Assembly: GCF_023716665.1 (NCBI RefSeq)
Contig: NZ_CP071859.1
Location: 2,232,001 to 2,296,000, forward strand
Reading direction: 5' to 3'
From: Vibrio sp. SCSIO 43135
GTDB taxonomy: Bacteria > Pseudomonadota > Gammaproteobacteria > Enterobacterales > Vibrionaceae
DNA length: 64,000 bases
Every line of letters begins with the position of its first letter. The first letter of the stretch is position 1. Shown here one piece after another: positions 37,213 through 46,119 of the stretch. Below the pieces are notes generated by a model. The model saw only the letters and a program-made list of their open reading frames with translations. It had not been told where the DNA came from and ran no database searches. The position numbers and the translations under genes are program-made.

Positions 37213-38682
37213 ATGGAAAGTACAAAATTTTCGCTGCTGTCTTTTACAGGTAAAATGAAAGTCCTGCATCTTAGTTGGATGGCATTCTTTATCACCTTTG
37301 TGGTGTGGTTTAACTTTGCTCCACTACTGCAAATGGTCAAAACATCACTCGGATTATCAACCGAAGAGATCAAAACACTGCTGATCTTAAATGTCGCACT
37401 CACTATTCCTGCTCGTGTTGTGATCGGCATGTTCACCGATAAATATGGCCCAAGGCTAGTCTATTCAGCGCTACTCGCGATTTGTTCCATCCCATGTTTT
37501 ATGTTTGCGCTGGCCGACTCTTTCATGCAAGCCGCTATTGCTCGCTTTCTACTCGGCTTCATTGGTGCTGGTTTCGTAATCGGTATTAGATTGGTTTCTG
37601 AGTGGTTCCCACACAATGAACTCGGCACAGCAGAAGGTATTTATGGTGGCTGGGGTAACTTTGGTTCTGCGGCAGCCGCATTCACTCTCCCCACTGTTGC
37701 AGTGCTATTTGGCGGGGAAGACGGTTGGCGTTACGCCGTCGGCATCACTGGCTTAATGAGTCTTGCATTCTCAGTGATTTTCTACCGCAGCGTTACTGAT
37801 ACTCCGAAAGGGTCAACCTATTTCAAACCTAAGCATTTGTCTGCGATGGAAGTGACGTCAAAAGGCGACTTCTTCTTCCTATTGATCATGAAGATTCCAA
37901 TGTACGCCGCACTTGCTTTGCTTGCATGGAAGTTATCTCCATCGGGCATCAATATGCTTAGCGATACAATGGTCAACGCGATTTATGCTGGGTTAGCTGC
38001 ACTGTACCTATACGAAGTTAGCCAAGTATGGAAAGTCAATAAAACCGTGTTTGAAAGACCAGTCGAAGAAATTCATCGTTATAAGTTCAAGCAAGTTGCA
38101 GTACTGAATGTCCTCTACTTTGCTACATTCGGCTCAGAACTTGCGGTTGTGTCTATGCTTCCTTTGTTCTTCTCTGAAACCTTTGAGCTATCCCCTGTTG
38201 TTGCAGGCATGGTGGCTTCTGCCTATGCGTTCATGAACTTGATGTCTCGCCCTGGTGGTGGTTGGATTTCCGATAAGTTCGGTCGTAAACCAACTCTACT
38301 CATCTTAACAGCCGGTCTTGCGGTCGGTTACTTCCTAATGGGGCAAGTTGGTAGTGAGTGGCCTATCTGGTTAGCCGTCGCTGCGGCCATGGCTTGTTCG
38401 TTCTTCGTCCAAGCAGGTGAAGGGGCCGTATTTGCAACCGTACCGCTAATCAAACGTCGTATGACCGGGCAAATTGCTGGTATGACAGGGGCTTACGGTA
38501 ATGTGGGTGCTGTGGTTTACCTTACAGTTCTGTCATTCGTTGATTATCAAACATTCTTCTATGTGATTGCCGCAACGGCCGTACTTGGCTTTGCAACGCT
38601 ACTGATTATGGAAGAACCGAATGGGCAAATTGCTGAAGTAAACGAAGATGGTAGCGTCACTATGATCGACGTGTCTCACTAA
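37213..38682 (+). CDS. Nitrate/nitrite MFS transporter (NarK/NasA family)
   Basis: The 489-residue protein has about twelve hydrophobic helices and the nitrate-porter signatures GFIGAGFVIGIRLVSEWF near residue 120 and GGWGNFGSAAAAF near 150. A second nitrate signature-like stretch, GAYGNVGAVVYL, lies near 435. NNP-family porters import nitrate or exchange it with nitrite at the inner membrane. Position after nirD points to nitrate uptake for assimilation. It is 43 bases after nirD and is followed by a terminator-like hairpin. Confidence 0.93.
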   Translation: MESTKFSLLSFTGKMKVLHLSWMAFFITFVVWFNFAPLLQMVKTSLGLSTEEIKTLLILNVALTIPARVVIGMFTDKYGPRLVYSALLAICSIPCFMFALADSFMQAAIARFLLGFIGAGFVIGIRLVSEWFPHNELGTAEGIYGGWGNFGSAAAAFTLPTVAVLFGGEDGWRYAVGITGLMSLAFSVIFYRSVTDTPKGSTYFKPKHLSAMEVTSKGDFFFLLIMKIPMYAALALLAWKLSPSGINMLSDTMVNAIYAGLAALYLYEVSQVWKVNKTVFERPVEEIHRYKFKQVAVLNVLYFATFGSELAVVSMLPLFFSETFELSPVVAGMVASAYAFMNLMSRPGGGWISDKFGRKPTLLILTAGLAVGYFLMGQVGSEWPIWLAVAAAMACSFFVQAGEGAVFATVPLIKRRMTGQIAGMTGAYGNVGAVVYLTVLSFVDYQTFFYVIAATAVLGFATLLIMEEPNGQIAEVNEDGSVTMIDVSH

Positions 38683-38753
38683 CATCAATAATCGGGGGGA
38701 TATTGCCTCTGCCTATGGGCCGCACTCTCATGGATGAGAGCGCAATATCGTTC

Positions 38754-38790
38754 AAAAGCTCTGTTCAAGCCTGATACGTTCAGAGCTTTT
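38754..38790 (+). terminator. Terminator-like hairpin after the nitrate transporter
   Basis: AAAAGCTCTG and CAGAGCTTTT form a ten-pair stem with a 17-base loop. The U-rich tail is short (TTTTG). It lies within the upstream open frame of the next gene, which supports a later start there. Confidence 0.6.
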
Positions 38791-38838
38791 GTTCTCACCC
38801 ACTTTGCCCACTTACTTATTAAACGGTGGCTGTCTACG

Positions 38839-40635
38839 ATGAATGTAATGCGCACGACCAAACAAAACGAAGTTGATAGCAACCCCGTCGCAAGCAAATT
38901 AACTATGCGCTTCGGGGGCTGTTCACTACAGGGGCTACGTGACGAAAACCAAGATGCCTTTCTAGTTAAAGCGCCAAGCGACAATGCTGAGCTGGAACAT
39001 AAAGGGATTGTGGCATGTATCGCCGACGGGGTTAGCTGCAGTGACCACGGCCAAAAAGCCAGCCATACCACTACAATACAGTTCATCACCGATTACTACG
39101 CCACACCAGAAAGTTGGAGTACTAAGCACTGTGCAGGAAAAATCTTAAGTGCATTAAACTCCTGGCTGTTTCATCAGGGCGCTAAGCAAGATCTTAAGCA
39201 TAATGGCCTAGTGACTACATTCAGCTCGGTCATATTTAAATCTAACTCGGCTCACTTGTTTCATGTTGGGGACAGCCGAATTTATCGAATCCGTGATAAA
39301 AAAGTCCATCAACTCACCAGAGACCACCAGCGCACAAACTTTGGCAAAGGCCAGTATTTAACTCGCGCCATGGGGATGGACAACACCCTTGAAGTCGACC
39401 ACCAAACCGTATCACTAAAATGTGGTGACCGCTTTATGCTCACCACTGATGGCGTGCATGACTTTATTGATTACGATACGTTATCAGAACTCGCATCACG
39501 AGACGCTGACGACCTTGAACTACTCGCGCAAGATATCTGTAATGAAGCACTTTCCAATGGCAGCAGCGACAACCTAAGCTGCTTGTTACTCGATACCCTT
39601 ACTCTGCCCAGCAACTCTCTATTGGAGCATCAACAACAATTAGCCAAACGTGCAATCCCACCGGCTTTGATAGAAAACAATCGCATTGACGACTTCTTAG
39701 TCACCAAGGTGCTCCATGCTGGCTCAAGAAGCCACGTCTACGAGGTATTCGATGCCACCACAGACCGCACATTCGTGATGAAATGCCCTTCATTGCACTA
39801 TACCGAAGACCAAAGTTACTTAACGGCATTCGCCAACGAATACTGGGTTGGGACTCAGCTCAATAACGAACGAGTCATGAAAGTCTTTCCTTCTCCCCCA
39901 CACTCCAAATTCAACTACCAACTGTGTGAACCCATAAACGGCATAACCTTACGGCAGTGGATGCTAGACAACCCACAACCAAGCTTAGACAAGGTTCGAA
40001 AGCTCCTCGAAGAAATCATCAAGGCCGTTCGTGTATTCCAACGGGCTGACATGGTTCACCGAGACCTGAAACCCGAAAACATCATGGTGACAGCAAGCGG
40101 CAAGATAAAACTGATTGATTTTGGGGCCACACTGGTAAGTGGATTGGAAGAAGCGCAAAGAACTGACATAGCACAAAGAACCGACATAGAAGAAGCGCCA
40201 CTCGGCGCAGCAAACTACATTGCACCAGAGTATTTACAACATGGAAGAGCCACGATTCTATCCGATCTCTTTTCTGTCGCGGTGATCGGCTATGAAATGT
40301 TAACTGGGCAATTGCCCTATAAAGAAACGACTGGACTTACCGTTCAATCTGCTCGCCATCAAACATGGGACTACCGTCCACTCAGCACATTCCGTCCAGA
40401 TCTTCCTGACTGGCTAGACTTAACCTTTAAAAAAGCTTGCCACCCTAAAAGTGCGCTTCGTTATCCTGTGCTTAGCGAGTTCATCACCGATTTGTTTAGC
40501 CCAAACCCGAGGTTACAAAAAGAGCTAAGTGAACAGCCGCTCATGCAACGAAACCCAGTTCTATTCTGGAAAGGCTTAACAATTGCTCTGGCATTGCTGG
40601 CGACAGTCGAACTGTTTTTACTGTTGAGTCACTAA
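38839..40635 (+). CDS. Membrane-anchored PP2C phosphatase / Ser-Thr protein kinase fusion
   Basis: From ATG 38839 the protein has 598 residues; an in-frame start at 38734 would include a terminator-like hairpin and is rejected. Residues ~20-255 are a PP2C phosphatase with metal-site motifs DENQDAF, ADGVS, GDSRIYR, TDGVHD and SSDNLS. Residues ~285-550 are a protein kinase: Lys in FVMK, HRDLKPEN, DFGATL and APEY are all present. A single C-terminal helix (~575-595) anchors it. The activation loop contains a tandem AQRTDI repeat. It follows the nitrate assimilation genes. From memory, Pseudomonas aeruginosa has a similar kinase gene between nirB and its nitrate transporter. The targets are unknown. 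Confidence 0.93.
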   Translation: MNVMRTTKQNEVDSNPVASKLTMRFGGCSLQGLRDENQDAFLVKAPSDNAELEHKGIVACIADGVSCSDHGQKASHTTTIQFITDYYATPESWSTKHCAGKILSALNSWLFHQGAKQDLKHNGLVTTFSSVIFKSNSAHLFHVGDSRIYRIRDKKVHQLTRDHQRTNFGKGQYLTRAMGMDNTLEVDHQTVSLKCGDRFMLTTDGVHDFIDYDTLSELASRDADDLELLAQDICNEALSNGSSDNLSCLLLDTLTLPSNSLLEHQQQLAKRAIPPALIENNRIDDFLVTKVLHAGSRSHVYEVFDATTDRTFVMKCPSLHYTEDQSYLTAFANEYWVGTQLNNERVMKVFPSPPHSKFNYQLCEPINGITLRQWMLDNPQPSLDKVRKLLEEIIKAVRVFQRADMVHRDLKPENIMVTASGKIKLIDFGATLVSGLEEAQRTDIAQRTDIEEAPLGAANYIAPEYLQHGRATILSDLFSVAVIGYEMLTGQLPYKETTGLTVQSARHQTWDYRPLSTFRPDLPDWLDLTFKKACHPKSALRYPVLSEFITDLFSPNPRLQKELSEQPLMQRNPVLFWKGLTIALALLATVELFLLLSH

Positions 40636-41247
40636 CAACTGTTTGGCTCGGTTGATGTTATTAATAATGGTCACTCGATCTAGGTCGCGTTGCTGTGAGT
40701 CCAACAGCTTGACCCAAGTATCGATAGCTTGCTGATAACGAAAGCTGACAAAATGGTCATTGGCTATTAGCATCAATGCTGTTGGATTATAAGGCTCTTG
40801 CGACAGGGCCCCATCTAACAGCTGTGTGACCTCTTCATTCATGGATTGAGAACTCAGGTAATAAAGCGCTGATGCCAGGGCAGCAAGTTGGCTAGCAGAA
40901 GGTTCAGGCGAGAGGCGAATCGAATAACCAAAGCTGGTTCTTGCTGCTCGAAAATCGTTTTCAAGCAAATACACGTGACCAAGCTGGAACCACAGCTCTG
41001 AGTCATTAGGGTTTTCAGTCAGCTTATCTTGGATATCGAGCATGAACGCTTGGCGTGTCATCGAAGCGGTATCAGCTTGATCATTTTTTGGTGGCGTTCC
41101 TCTCACTAAGAAGAGTAATCCAATAGCAAACACAGCCGCCAAAGAGACAAACTTTAGCGCCGACCACTTATCTTTTTGGCTTGCGACAATGAGAGAGGCG
41201 ATAAACACACCCATTAATATCATTGCCACCACTGTCCATACCGCCAT
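40618..41247 (-). CDS. nrfG: NrfG/CcmI-like TPR cytochrome c assembly protein
   Basis: From ATG 41245-41247 (SD GAAGGGTG) the protein has 209 residues: two hydrophobic helices (residues ~1-22 and ~32-52) and a periplasmic TPR part (ELWFQLGHVYLLENDFRAARTSFGYSI; YNPTALMLIANDHFV; YQQAIDTWVKLL). This pattern is that of NrfG and the CcmI C-terminus, which bind the apocytochrome C-terminus for haem attachment. The local nrf operon has no nrfG, so this detached gene may fill that role; function is inferred. It is convergent with and overlaps the kinase gene 3' end by 18 bases. Confidence 0.72.
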   Translation of the reverse strand: MAVWTVVAMILMGVFIASLIVASQKDKWSALKFVSLAAVFAIGLLFLVRGTPPKNDQADTASMTRQAFMLDIQDKLTENPNDSELWFQLGHVYLLENDFRAARTSFGYSIRLSPEPSASQLAALASALYYLSSQSMNEEVTQLLDGALSQEPYNPTALMLIANDHFVSFRYQQAIDTWVKLLDSQQRDLDRVTIINNINRAKQLLVTQQ

Positions 41248-41338
41248 GACACACCCTTCATACATATATCTTTGTAATACTTCACAAAGTATATCGTGGT
41301 AGTCTATAAATAACTTTGATCACGCAATAGTTAATCTG

Positions 41339-41677
41339 ATGAAAAAGAAAGTCGTTCCATCGGAACAATCACAACAAGAAGCGGCAAAAATTGCCAAAGC
41401 CACTCAAAAACCTGGGCAAACCAAAGAACAAACGCGCTTGATTGCTCAAGGGATAGAAAAAGGCATCGCGCTGTACAAGAAGCAGCAAAAAGAGAAAAAC
41501 CGTCAGGCTGACAAAGCGAAGAAGAAAGCTCAGAAAGCCAAAGCGAATGAACAAGACAGCCCGGTGATTGACCAAGAGATAAACTCCACCCATTCAGCAC
41601 AAAAGCCAAGTATGTTGCCTTGGGCACTGCTTGCAGTAAGCTGGATAGGGTTTATCGCCTACATCACTCTGCAATAA
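41339..41677 (+). CDS. DUF2956 family protein
   Basis: This 112-residue protein has a very Lys/Gln-rich N-terminal part (SQQEAAKIAKATQKPGQT; KKQQKEKNRQADKAKKKAQ) likely to form a coiled coil, and one C-terminal membrane helix (MLPWALLAVSWIGFIAYI). The layout and the ATQKPGQTKEQT motif fit DUF2956, found in Vibrio and relatives. No function is known. A lipoprotein gene follows after 12 bases, so they are probably co-transcribed. Confidence 0.75.
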   Translation: MKKKVVPSEQSQQEAAKIAKATQKPGQTKEQTRLIAQGIEKGIALYKKQQKEKNRQADKAKKKAQKAKANEQDSPVIDQEINSTHSAQKPSMLPWALLAVSWIGFIAYITLQ

Positions 41678-41689
41678 GGACACGACAGA

Positions 41690-42025
41690 ATGCAGAAAAC
41701 ACTCTTTGCTCTCGCTCTCGCAGCAACCACACTAACAGGCTGCTCCACCCCTGTAGCGAAACTCTCAGACGGCGCAGATAGCATTCAAGTACGTATTGAT
41801 GGGCAGTTTGATGGTGGAAAATGTGAGTGGTTAGGAGACTTAACAGGCAGCGAAGGTCATTGGTACAGCTACCTGTTCTTCCCGAATGATGTGATGATCC
41901 GAGGGGCGATAAACGACCTTAAGAGTCAAGCTTACACCATGGGCGCAGACACCCTTTACATGATCAACCCACAAGATTTTGCTACGTCGTTTACTGTGTT
42001 TGCTAACGCATACAAGTGTAACTAA
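41690..42025 (+). CDS. DUF4156 family lipoprotein
   Basis: The 111-residue protein has a lipoprotein signal with lipobox LTGCS (Cys near residue 18). The rest contains GKCEWLGDLTGSEGHWYSYLF and a GADTLYMI segment, the pattern of DUF4156 periplasmic lipoproteins. It probably sits in the outer or inner membrane facing the periplasm. The function is unknown. It is 12 bases after the DUF2956 gene. Confidence 0.8.
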   Translation: MQKTLFALALAATTLTGCSTPVAKLSDGADSIQVRIDGQFDGGKCEWLGDLTGSEGHWYSYLFFPNDVMIRGAINDLKSQAYTMGADTLYMINPQDFATSFTVFANAYKCN

Positions 42026-42036
42026 GGCGAATAAAG

Positions 42037-42060
42037 AAAAAGCCAGCGAACGCTGGCTTA
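42037..42060. terminator. Bidirectional terminator between DUF4156 and wHTH genes
   Basis: Perfect hairpin AAGCCAGCG / CGCTGGCTT with an AA loop, A-rich on the left. The stop codon of the minus-strand wHTH gene lies inside it. Confidence 0.75.
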
Positions 42061-42345
42061 TGCACGAAACCCGAGACTCTCGGCAATGTCACTTTGGCGC
42101 TCTAACACCCACTGGCTGTCAAAGGGGCCCCAATCCGACAGCTGATAATAGCCGTCATTATGACGTCGTCCATCTTGGACAAACATAAGTTCAATTCCGA
42201 TCCCAGGCAGCGCTTTTAGTACATCTTGAATAGTACGACGAGGCCACCCCGTTTTCTCGATAAGTTTAGGCACATTTGGCCTTTCAAGGCTTTCTACTAA
42301 CAGAGCTAAGTATAAACGCCTTGCAAAAACAGGACTCAATTCCAT
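42058..42345 (-). CDS. Small winged-helix DNA-binding protein
   Basis: From ATG 42343-42345, which has AGGAGG five bases upstream (a GTG two codons earlier lies inside that SD), the protein has 95 residues. Residues ~20-55 look like a winged helix (NVPKLIEKTGWPRRTIQDVLKAL) followed by a wing with GRRHNDGYYQL. This suggests a transcription regulator of unknown target. It is convergent with the lipoprotein gene and divergent from yffB. Confidence 0.7.
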   Translation of the reverse strand: MELSPVFARRLYLALLVESLERPNVPKLIEKTGWPRRTIQDVLKALPGIGIELMFVQDGRRHNDGYYQLSDWGPFDSQWVLERQSDIAESLGFRA

Positions 42346-42546
42346 TGACACCTCCTATTACTGTGCCTACCCATTATTTCTGTTTTGGCTTTCAAGGTGT
42401 TGAGTTCGATCAATAACTGGCCGATCGTAACAGTTTGAAACGTATTTTTTTTAGCCTGCAAAATATTTACTTGTCTGTTTTGCTTCTTATTCGCTTCCTG
42501 ATAGGATTTGCTGATAACAAATAAACACAGCATTCAAAGGAACGTT

Positions 42547-42894
42547 ATGAGTATTACCATGTATGGCATCCCTAACTGCGATACCATCAAAAAAGCCAAG
42601 AAGTGGCTCGAAGCAGAAAGCGTAAGCTATGAATTTCACGATTACCGTAAACAAGGAATCGACACAGACATGGTGACCCAGTTTTGTCAGCAACTAGGTT
42701 GGGAAAATGTCCTGAACAAGCGCGGCACCACTTACCGCCAATTGACTCAAGAACAGAAAGATTCTCTCAATGAGCAAAATGCAATCGCACTACTTGTTGA
42801 ACAACCAGCGATGATTAAACGTCCTATCTTGTTGGTAAACAACCAATACCACCTTGGATTCAAAGCGGATCAGTACAGCACGATTTTCTCCTAA
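42547..42894 (+). CDS. yffB: ArsC-family reductase YffB
   Basis: From ATG 42547 the protein has 115 residues and begins MSITMYGIPNCDTIKKAKKW, the single-cysteine YffB/Spx-like thioredoxin fold; later segments NKRGTTYRQL and IKRPILLV fit ArsC-like proteins. YffB is thought to use glutathione, but its substrate is unknown. An upstream in-frame extension is rejected for lack of an SD. It lies 83 bases before dapE, the same order as in E. coli. Confidence 0.88.
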   Translation: MSITMYGIPNCDTIKKAKKWLEAESVSYEFHDYRKQGIDTDMVTQFCQQLGWENVLNKRGTTYRQLTQEQKDSLNEQNAIALLVEQPAMIKRPILLVNNQYHLGFKADQYSTIFS

Positions 42895-42977
42895 TTCGAG
42901 TATCGAGCAGTTCAACATGACTGATTCCAAACCCTATAACCTCTATTCAACTAATGACTATTTAAAGGAATTCAAGG

Positions 42978-44111
42978 ATGACAGATAGCCCGACTTTGGC
43001 TCTCGCAAAAGACCTCATCAGCCGCCAATCCGTAACTCCAGAAGATGCTGGCTGCCAAGAGGTGATGATTGATCGCCTAAAAGCGCTGGGGTTTGAAATT
43101 GAAGTGATGGTGTTTGAAGACACCACAAATTTCTGGGCTCGTCGTGGCAACGAAGCACCACTATTTGCTTTTGCAGGCCACACTGATGTGGTGCCAGCTG
43201 GACCACGTGAACAGTGGCACACACCTCCTTTCGAACCAACCATTATCGATGACCATCTGCATGGCCGTGGCGCAGCAGATATGAAAGGCTCGCTTGCATG
43301 TATGGTTGTTGCAGTGGAACAATTCATTGCCGAAAACCCTGACCACAAAGGTTCAATTGCCTTCTTAATCACCTCCGATGAAGAAGGCCCGTTCATTAAC
43401 GGCACAACCCGCGTGGTTGATACACTCATGGCTCGTGATGAGAAAATCGATATGTGTATTGTGGGTGAACCGTCCAGTACCCACGCAGTCGGCGATGTAG
43501 TGAAAAACGGCCGTCGCGGCTCTATTACCGGCGACTTGCGCGTAAAAGGCACGCAAGGCCATGTTGCCTACCCACACCTTGCCAATAACCCTGTACACCA
43601 AGCTCTACCTGCTTTAGCAGAGCTTGCTGCGACAAAATGGGATGATGGTAATGAGTTTTTCCCACCGACAAGCTTCCAGATCCCAAACCTACAGTCAGGC
43701 ACTGGCGCATCTAACGTCATTCCTGGTGAGTTTGATGTTCAGTTCAACTTCCGTTTCAGTACAGAGCTGACAGATGAAGAGATCAAACGCCGAGTTCACT
43801 CTACACTCGATGCTCACGGTTTAGATTACGATTTAAAATGGACGCTAAGCGGTCACCCATTCCTAACTGGAACGGGAGACTTACTAGAAGCGGTGGTCAA
43901 AGCTGTCGATGAAGTCAATCACAAGAAGCCGGAATTACTGACAACTGGCGGTACATCGGATGGCCGATTCATCGCTAGAATGGGTGCTCAAGTGGTCGAG
44001 CTAGGCCCAGTCAACGCAACCATCCATAAAGTAAACGAGTGTGTCAGTGTGCCAGACCTAGAAAAGCTCACTGACATGTACCAAAAAACACTAGAGAACC
44101 TTCTAAGGTAA
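42978..44111 (+). CDS. dapE: DapE, succinyl-diaminopimelate desuccinylase
   Basis: The 377-residue M20 metallohydrolase has the zinc motifs [12 protein letters not shown] near residue 64, [12 protein letters not shown] near 95, SDEEGPF near 133 and VGEPSS near 160. It has a Ser-rich lid with [10 protein letters not shown], and the conserved [10 protein letters not shown] near 325. It cleaves N-succinyl-LL-diaminopimelate in lysine and cell-wall synthesis. SD AAGGA is upstream. The downstream M15 peptidase gene follows after 29 bases. Confidence 0.97.
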   Translation: MTDSPTLALAKDLISRQSVTPEDAGCQEVMIDRLKALGFEIEVMVFEDTTNFWARRGNEAPLFAFAGHTDVVPAGPREQWHTPPFEPTIIDDHLHGRGAADMKGSLACMVVAVEQFIAENPDHKGSIAFLITSDEEGPFINGTTRVVDTLMARDEKIDMCIVGEPSSTHAVGDVVKNGRRGSITGDLRVKGTQGHVAYPHLANNPVHQALPALAELAATKWDDGNEFFPPTSFQIPNLQSGTGASNVIPGEFDVQFNFRFSTELTDEEIKRRVHSTLDAHGLDYDLKWTLSGHPFLTGTGDLLEAVVKAVDEVNHKKPELLTTGGTSDGRFIARMGAQVVELGPVNATIHKVNECVSVPDLEKLTDMYQKTLENLLR

Positions 44112-44140
44112 CAAGGGCGATTTTGCTCACTGAGGGACCT

Positions 44141-44824
44141 ATGACTCCTGAACAACTGACTGGACAAGTTCAGACCCACCTAACGCCGACTCTAGTTGGT
44201 CAAAAGGAGTTTCTGGTCCATGAGCAAGTCAGCCAAGATCTACTGGCATTGAAGTCAGCCGCTGATGCAGCTGGCTTTAATTTCAACATCGCCAGTGGAT
44301 TTCGAAGTTATCAGAGACAATCTGAAATCTGGAATAATAAAATGTCTGGCGTCAGCCCGATTCTAGATTCCAACAGCAAACCCATTCCTATCGAACAACT
44401 TTCCGAACATGAGCGCGTAATGGCAATACTGCGCTGGTCTGCCCTTCCGGGAGCGAGTCGTCATCATTGGGGTTGTGAGTTTGATGTTTTTGATAGAAGC
44501 GCTCTTCCCGAAGGAGTTCGGCTACAGCTTGAGCCATGGGAATACCAAACCGGCCACCAAAAAGAGTTTTATCTGTGGCTCAGTGATAACCTGTCGAAAT
44601 TTGGCTTTTATTTTCCCTACGATCTAGACCGTGGAGGAGTAGCCATCGAGCCATGGCATATTAGTCATGTGGAAACCAGCCATACTTGTTTATCTCTGTT
44701 GACCCTCGATATTCTTGAGCAGCAACTACATGCGGCTCCCATTTTGGGGCTCGAAAGTGTTCTCTCTCAGCTACAACAGATCTACAATCAATACATTAGC
44801 AACGTAAATCAGGTGAAGTTGTAA
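44141..44824 (+). CDS. M15 (VanY-like) carboxypeptidase family protein
   Basis: From ATG 44141 (SD GAGGGA three bases before) the protein has 227 residues. It has the M15/VanY zinc-peptidase motifs: SGFRSYQRQ near residue 50, SRHHWGCEFDVFD near 107 and EPWHISH near 175. Known members trim D-Ala-D-Ala from cell-wall peptides. There is no signal peptide, so where it acts is unclear. Its stop and the next start are joined (TAATGG), so the small membrane gene is coupled to it. Confidence 0.85.
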   Translation: MTPEQLTGQVQTHLTPTLVGQKEFLVHEQVSQDLLALKSAADAAGFNFNIASGFRSYQRQSEIWNNKMSGVSPILDSNSKPIPIEQLSEHERVMAILRWSALPGASRHHWGCEFDVFDRSALPEGVRLQLEPWEYQTGHQKEFYLWLSDNLSKFGFYFPYDLDRGGVAIEPWHISHVETSHTCLSLLTLDILEQQLHAAPILGLESVLSQLQQIYNQYISNVNQVKL

Positions 44825-45012
44825 TGGAACTACTTACTAACCCTTGGGTCATCTCGATCATCGTGGTGGGAATCATTGTCGGTAACATCGCGGCTTTGAA
44901 ATACACGGCAAAAATGAAATTTGGTCAGATGGAAAAAAAGGATCAGCTCGATCGACTCAACGAACTCGATAAAGCTAGGCGCGCAGAAGAAGAAAACGAA
45001 AAAAGGGACTAG
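44824..45012 (+). CDS. Small membrane protein, DUF2897 family
   Basis: The 62-residue protein has one N-terminal helix (WVISIIVVGIIVGNIAALKY) and a charged tail (KKDQLDRLNELDKARRAEE). The design and place after dapE match the DUF2897 proteins of Vibrio; E. coli has the small protein YpfN in a similar place. The function is unknown. It overlaps the stop of the M15 gene by one base and ends at a terminator. Confidence 0.78.
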   Translation: MELLTNPWVISIIVVGIIVGNIAALKYTAKMKFGQMEKKDQLDRLNELDKARRAEEENEKRD

Positions 45013-45027
45013 ATAGTCCCTTTTTTA
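45000..45027 (+). terminator. Terminator after dapE-M15-DUF2897
   Basis: Hairpin AAAAAGGGACT / AGTCCCTTTTTT with an AGAT loop. It also can stop convergent bamC transcription. Confidence 0.88.
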
Positions 45028-45045
45028 TTCGTATGTGAATCGCTT

Positions 45046-46071
45046 TTACTTCGACTCTTTGTCTGCCATTGCTGCCAGGACTGGTACCATATCTTTCAGT
45101 ATCTGCTCTTCAACTGGCTTACCGTTAACATCAGTAATGTTGATTGAAGTACGGTTACCTAGGTCACCAAATAGGAAAGTATAGTTAAGACCTTGTAAAT
45201 CATAAGGCTTCACACCCACGCCTTCCCAGAATTCACTATCTGGTTCCGCGTACTTAGCTGTAATTGTACCTTGAGATTGGTTACGACCTTCAATGGTGAA
45301 TCCCATTCGATTCAGGATTTCAGGCAAGCGTGGCCAAAGTACGTTATATGGAGTACGAGCGATAATAACTGGGAAGCCACTGCGGTCGGTACCCATTGTA
45401 ATTGGGATAGTTTTCACTAGCTCTTGCGCTTTACGCTGCGCTTCTTCTCTCAAGTCGAGATCGTATCGAGCTGTTACTAAGTTGGTCATTAACGCATTGT
45501 AACGCTCTTTGTTGGTGGTAGAGACAGGCATCTCTTTACCGCCTTCGCGCCAATCGATAAGTGAAATCTTAAACCCGTAACGGTTATTTGCTTCTACTCG
45601 AGTCATCTCGTAGCGGCTACCGATCTTCACATCCTCATCTTCTGATACCCAGCTAACCCAATCGGTTTCAATTCGGTTTTCTGAGTTTTCCAACAGGTTG
45701 ATCTTGCGTTCACTTAACATGGTTAGTGTGGTTTGCCACACTTTATCCATCTCTTCTTTGCGTAGCAGCCATAAGGTCGTTTCACTATTTTGGCGTTCCG
45801 CACGAGCGCCCGGAATCAACTCCAGCACTTGTTGAGGTGGACGAATATCCACTTCCTTACCAATACCACCAGTGAACTCCCCTTCAGGGATCTGGTAGTT
45901 AGGATAGGTTTGTACATCAACGCCTTCAGGTAGCGTCCACTCTTGCATATCGGCTGTGTTCAGATATTCGAAATCGTCTTTCGCCTGACGACGTTGAGAC
46001 GGATCACTAGAACATGCGCTCAAAACAAAAACAGCTAGTGAACTGATAACTAGCTGATTAGAAAACTTCAT
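45046..46071 (-). CDS. bamC: BamC, outer-membrane assembly lipoprotein
   Basis: From ATG 46069-46071 (AGGAG five bases before) the protein has 341 residues. The lipobox LSACSS gives a lipidated Cys near residue 18. Two helix-grip domains follow (WTLPEGVDVQTYPNY loop, then RTPYNVLWPRLPEILNRMGF). BamC is part of the BAM complex that inserts beta-barrels in the outer membrane. It is downstream of dapA in the same direction, as in E. coli, with a hairpin between them. Confidence 0.94.
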   Translation of the reverse strand: MKFSNQLVISSLAVFVLSACSSDPSQRRQAKDDFEYLNTADMQEWTLPEGVDVQTYPNYQIPEGEFTGGIGKEVDIRPPQQVLELIPGARAERQNSETTLWLLRKEEMDKVWQTTLTMLSERKINLLENSENRIETDWVSWVSEDEDVKIGSRYEMTRVEANNRYGFKISLIDWREGGKEMPVSTTNKERYNALMTNLVTARYDLDLREEAQRKAQELVKTIPITMGTDRSGFPVIIARTPYNVLWPRLPEILNRMGFTIEGRNQSQGTITAKYAEPDSEFWEGVGVKPYDLQGLNYTFLFGDLGNRTSINITDVNGKPVEEQILKDMVPVLAAMADKESK

Positions 46072-46086
46072 TGAAACTCCTAAAAG

Positions 46087-46110
46087 AGCCAGAGCATATA
46101 CGCTCTGGCT
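46087..46110 (-). promoter_or_regulatory. Intercistronic hairpin between dapA and bamC
   Basis: AGCCAGAGC and GCTCTGGCT form a nine-pair perfect stem with a six-base loop just upstream of the bamC SD. The minus strand continues CTTTTAGGAG, so it has only a short T run. It may act as a partial terminator or an mRNA end. Confidence 0.55.
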
Positions 46111-46119
46111 ACACAAACA

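Noticed and set aside
38734..38838. Longer N-terminus of the phosphatase-kinase
   Set aside because: It contains the terminator-like hairpin of the transporter gene and has no homology-like content.
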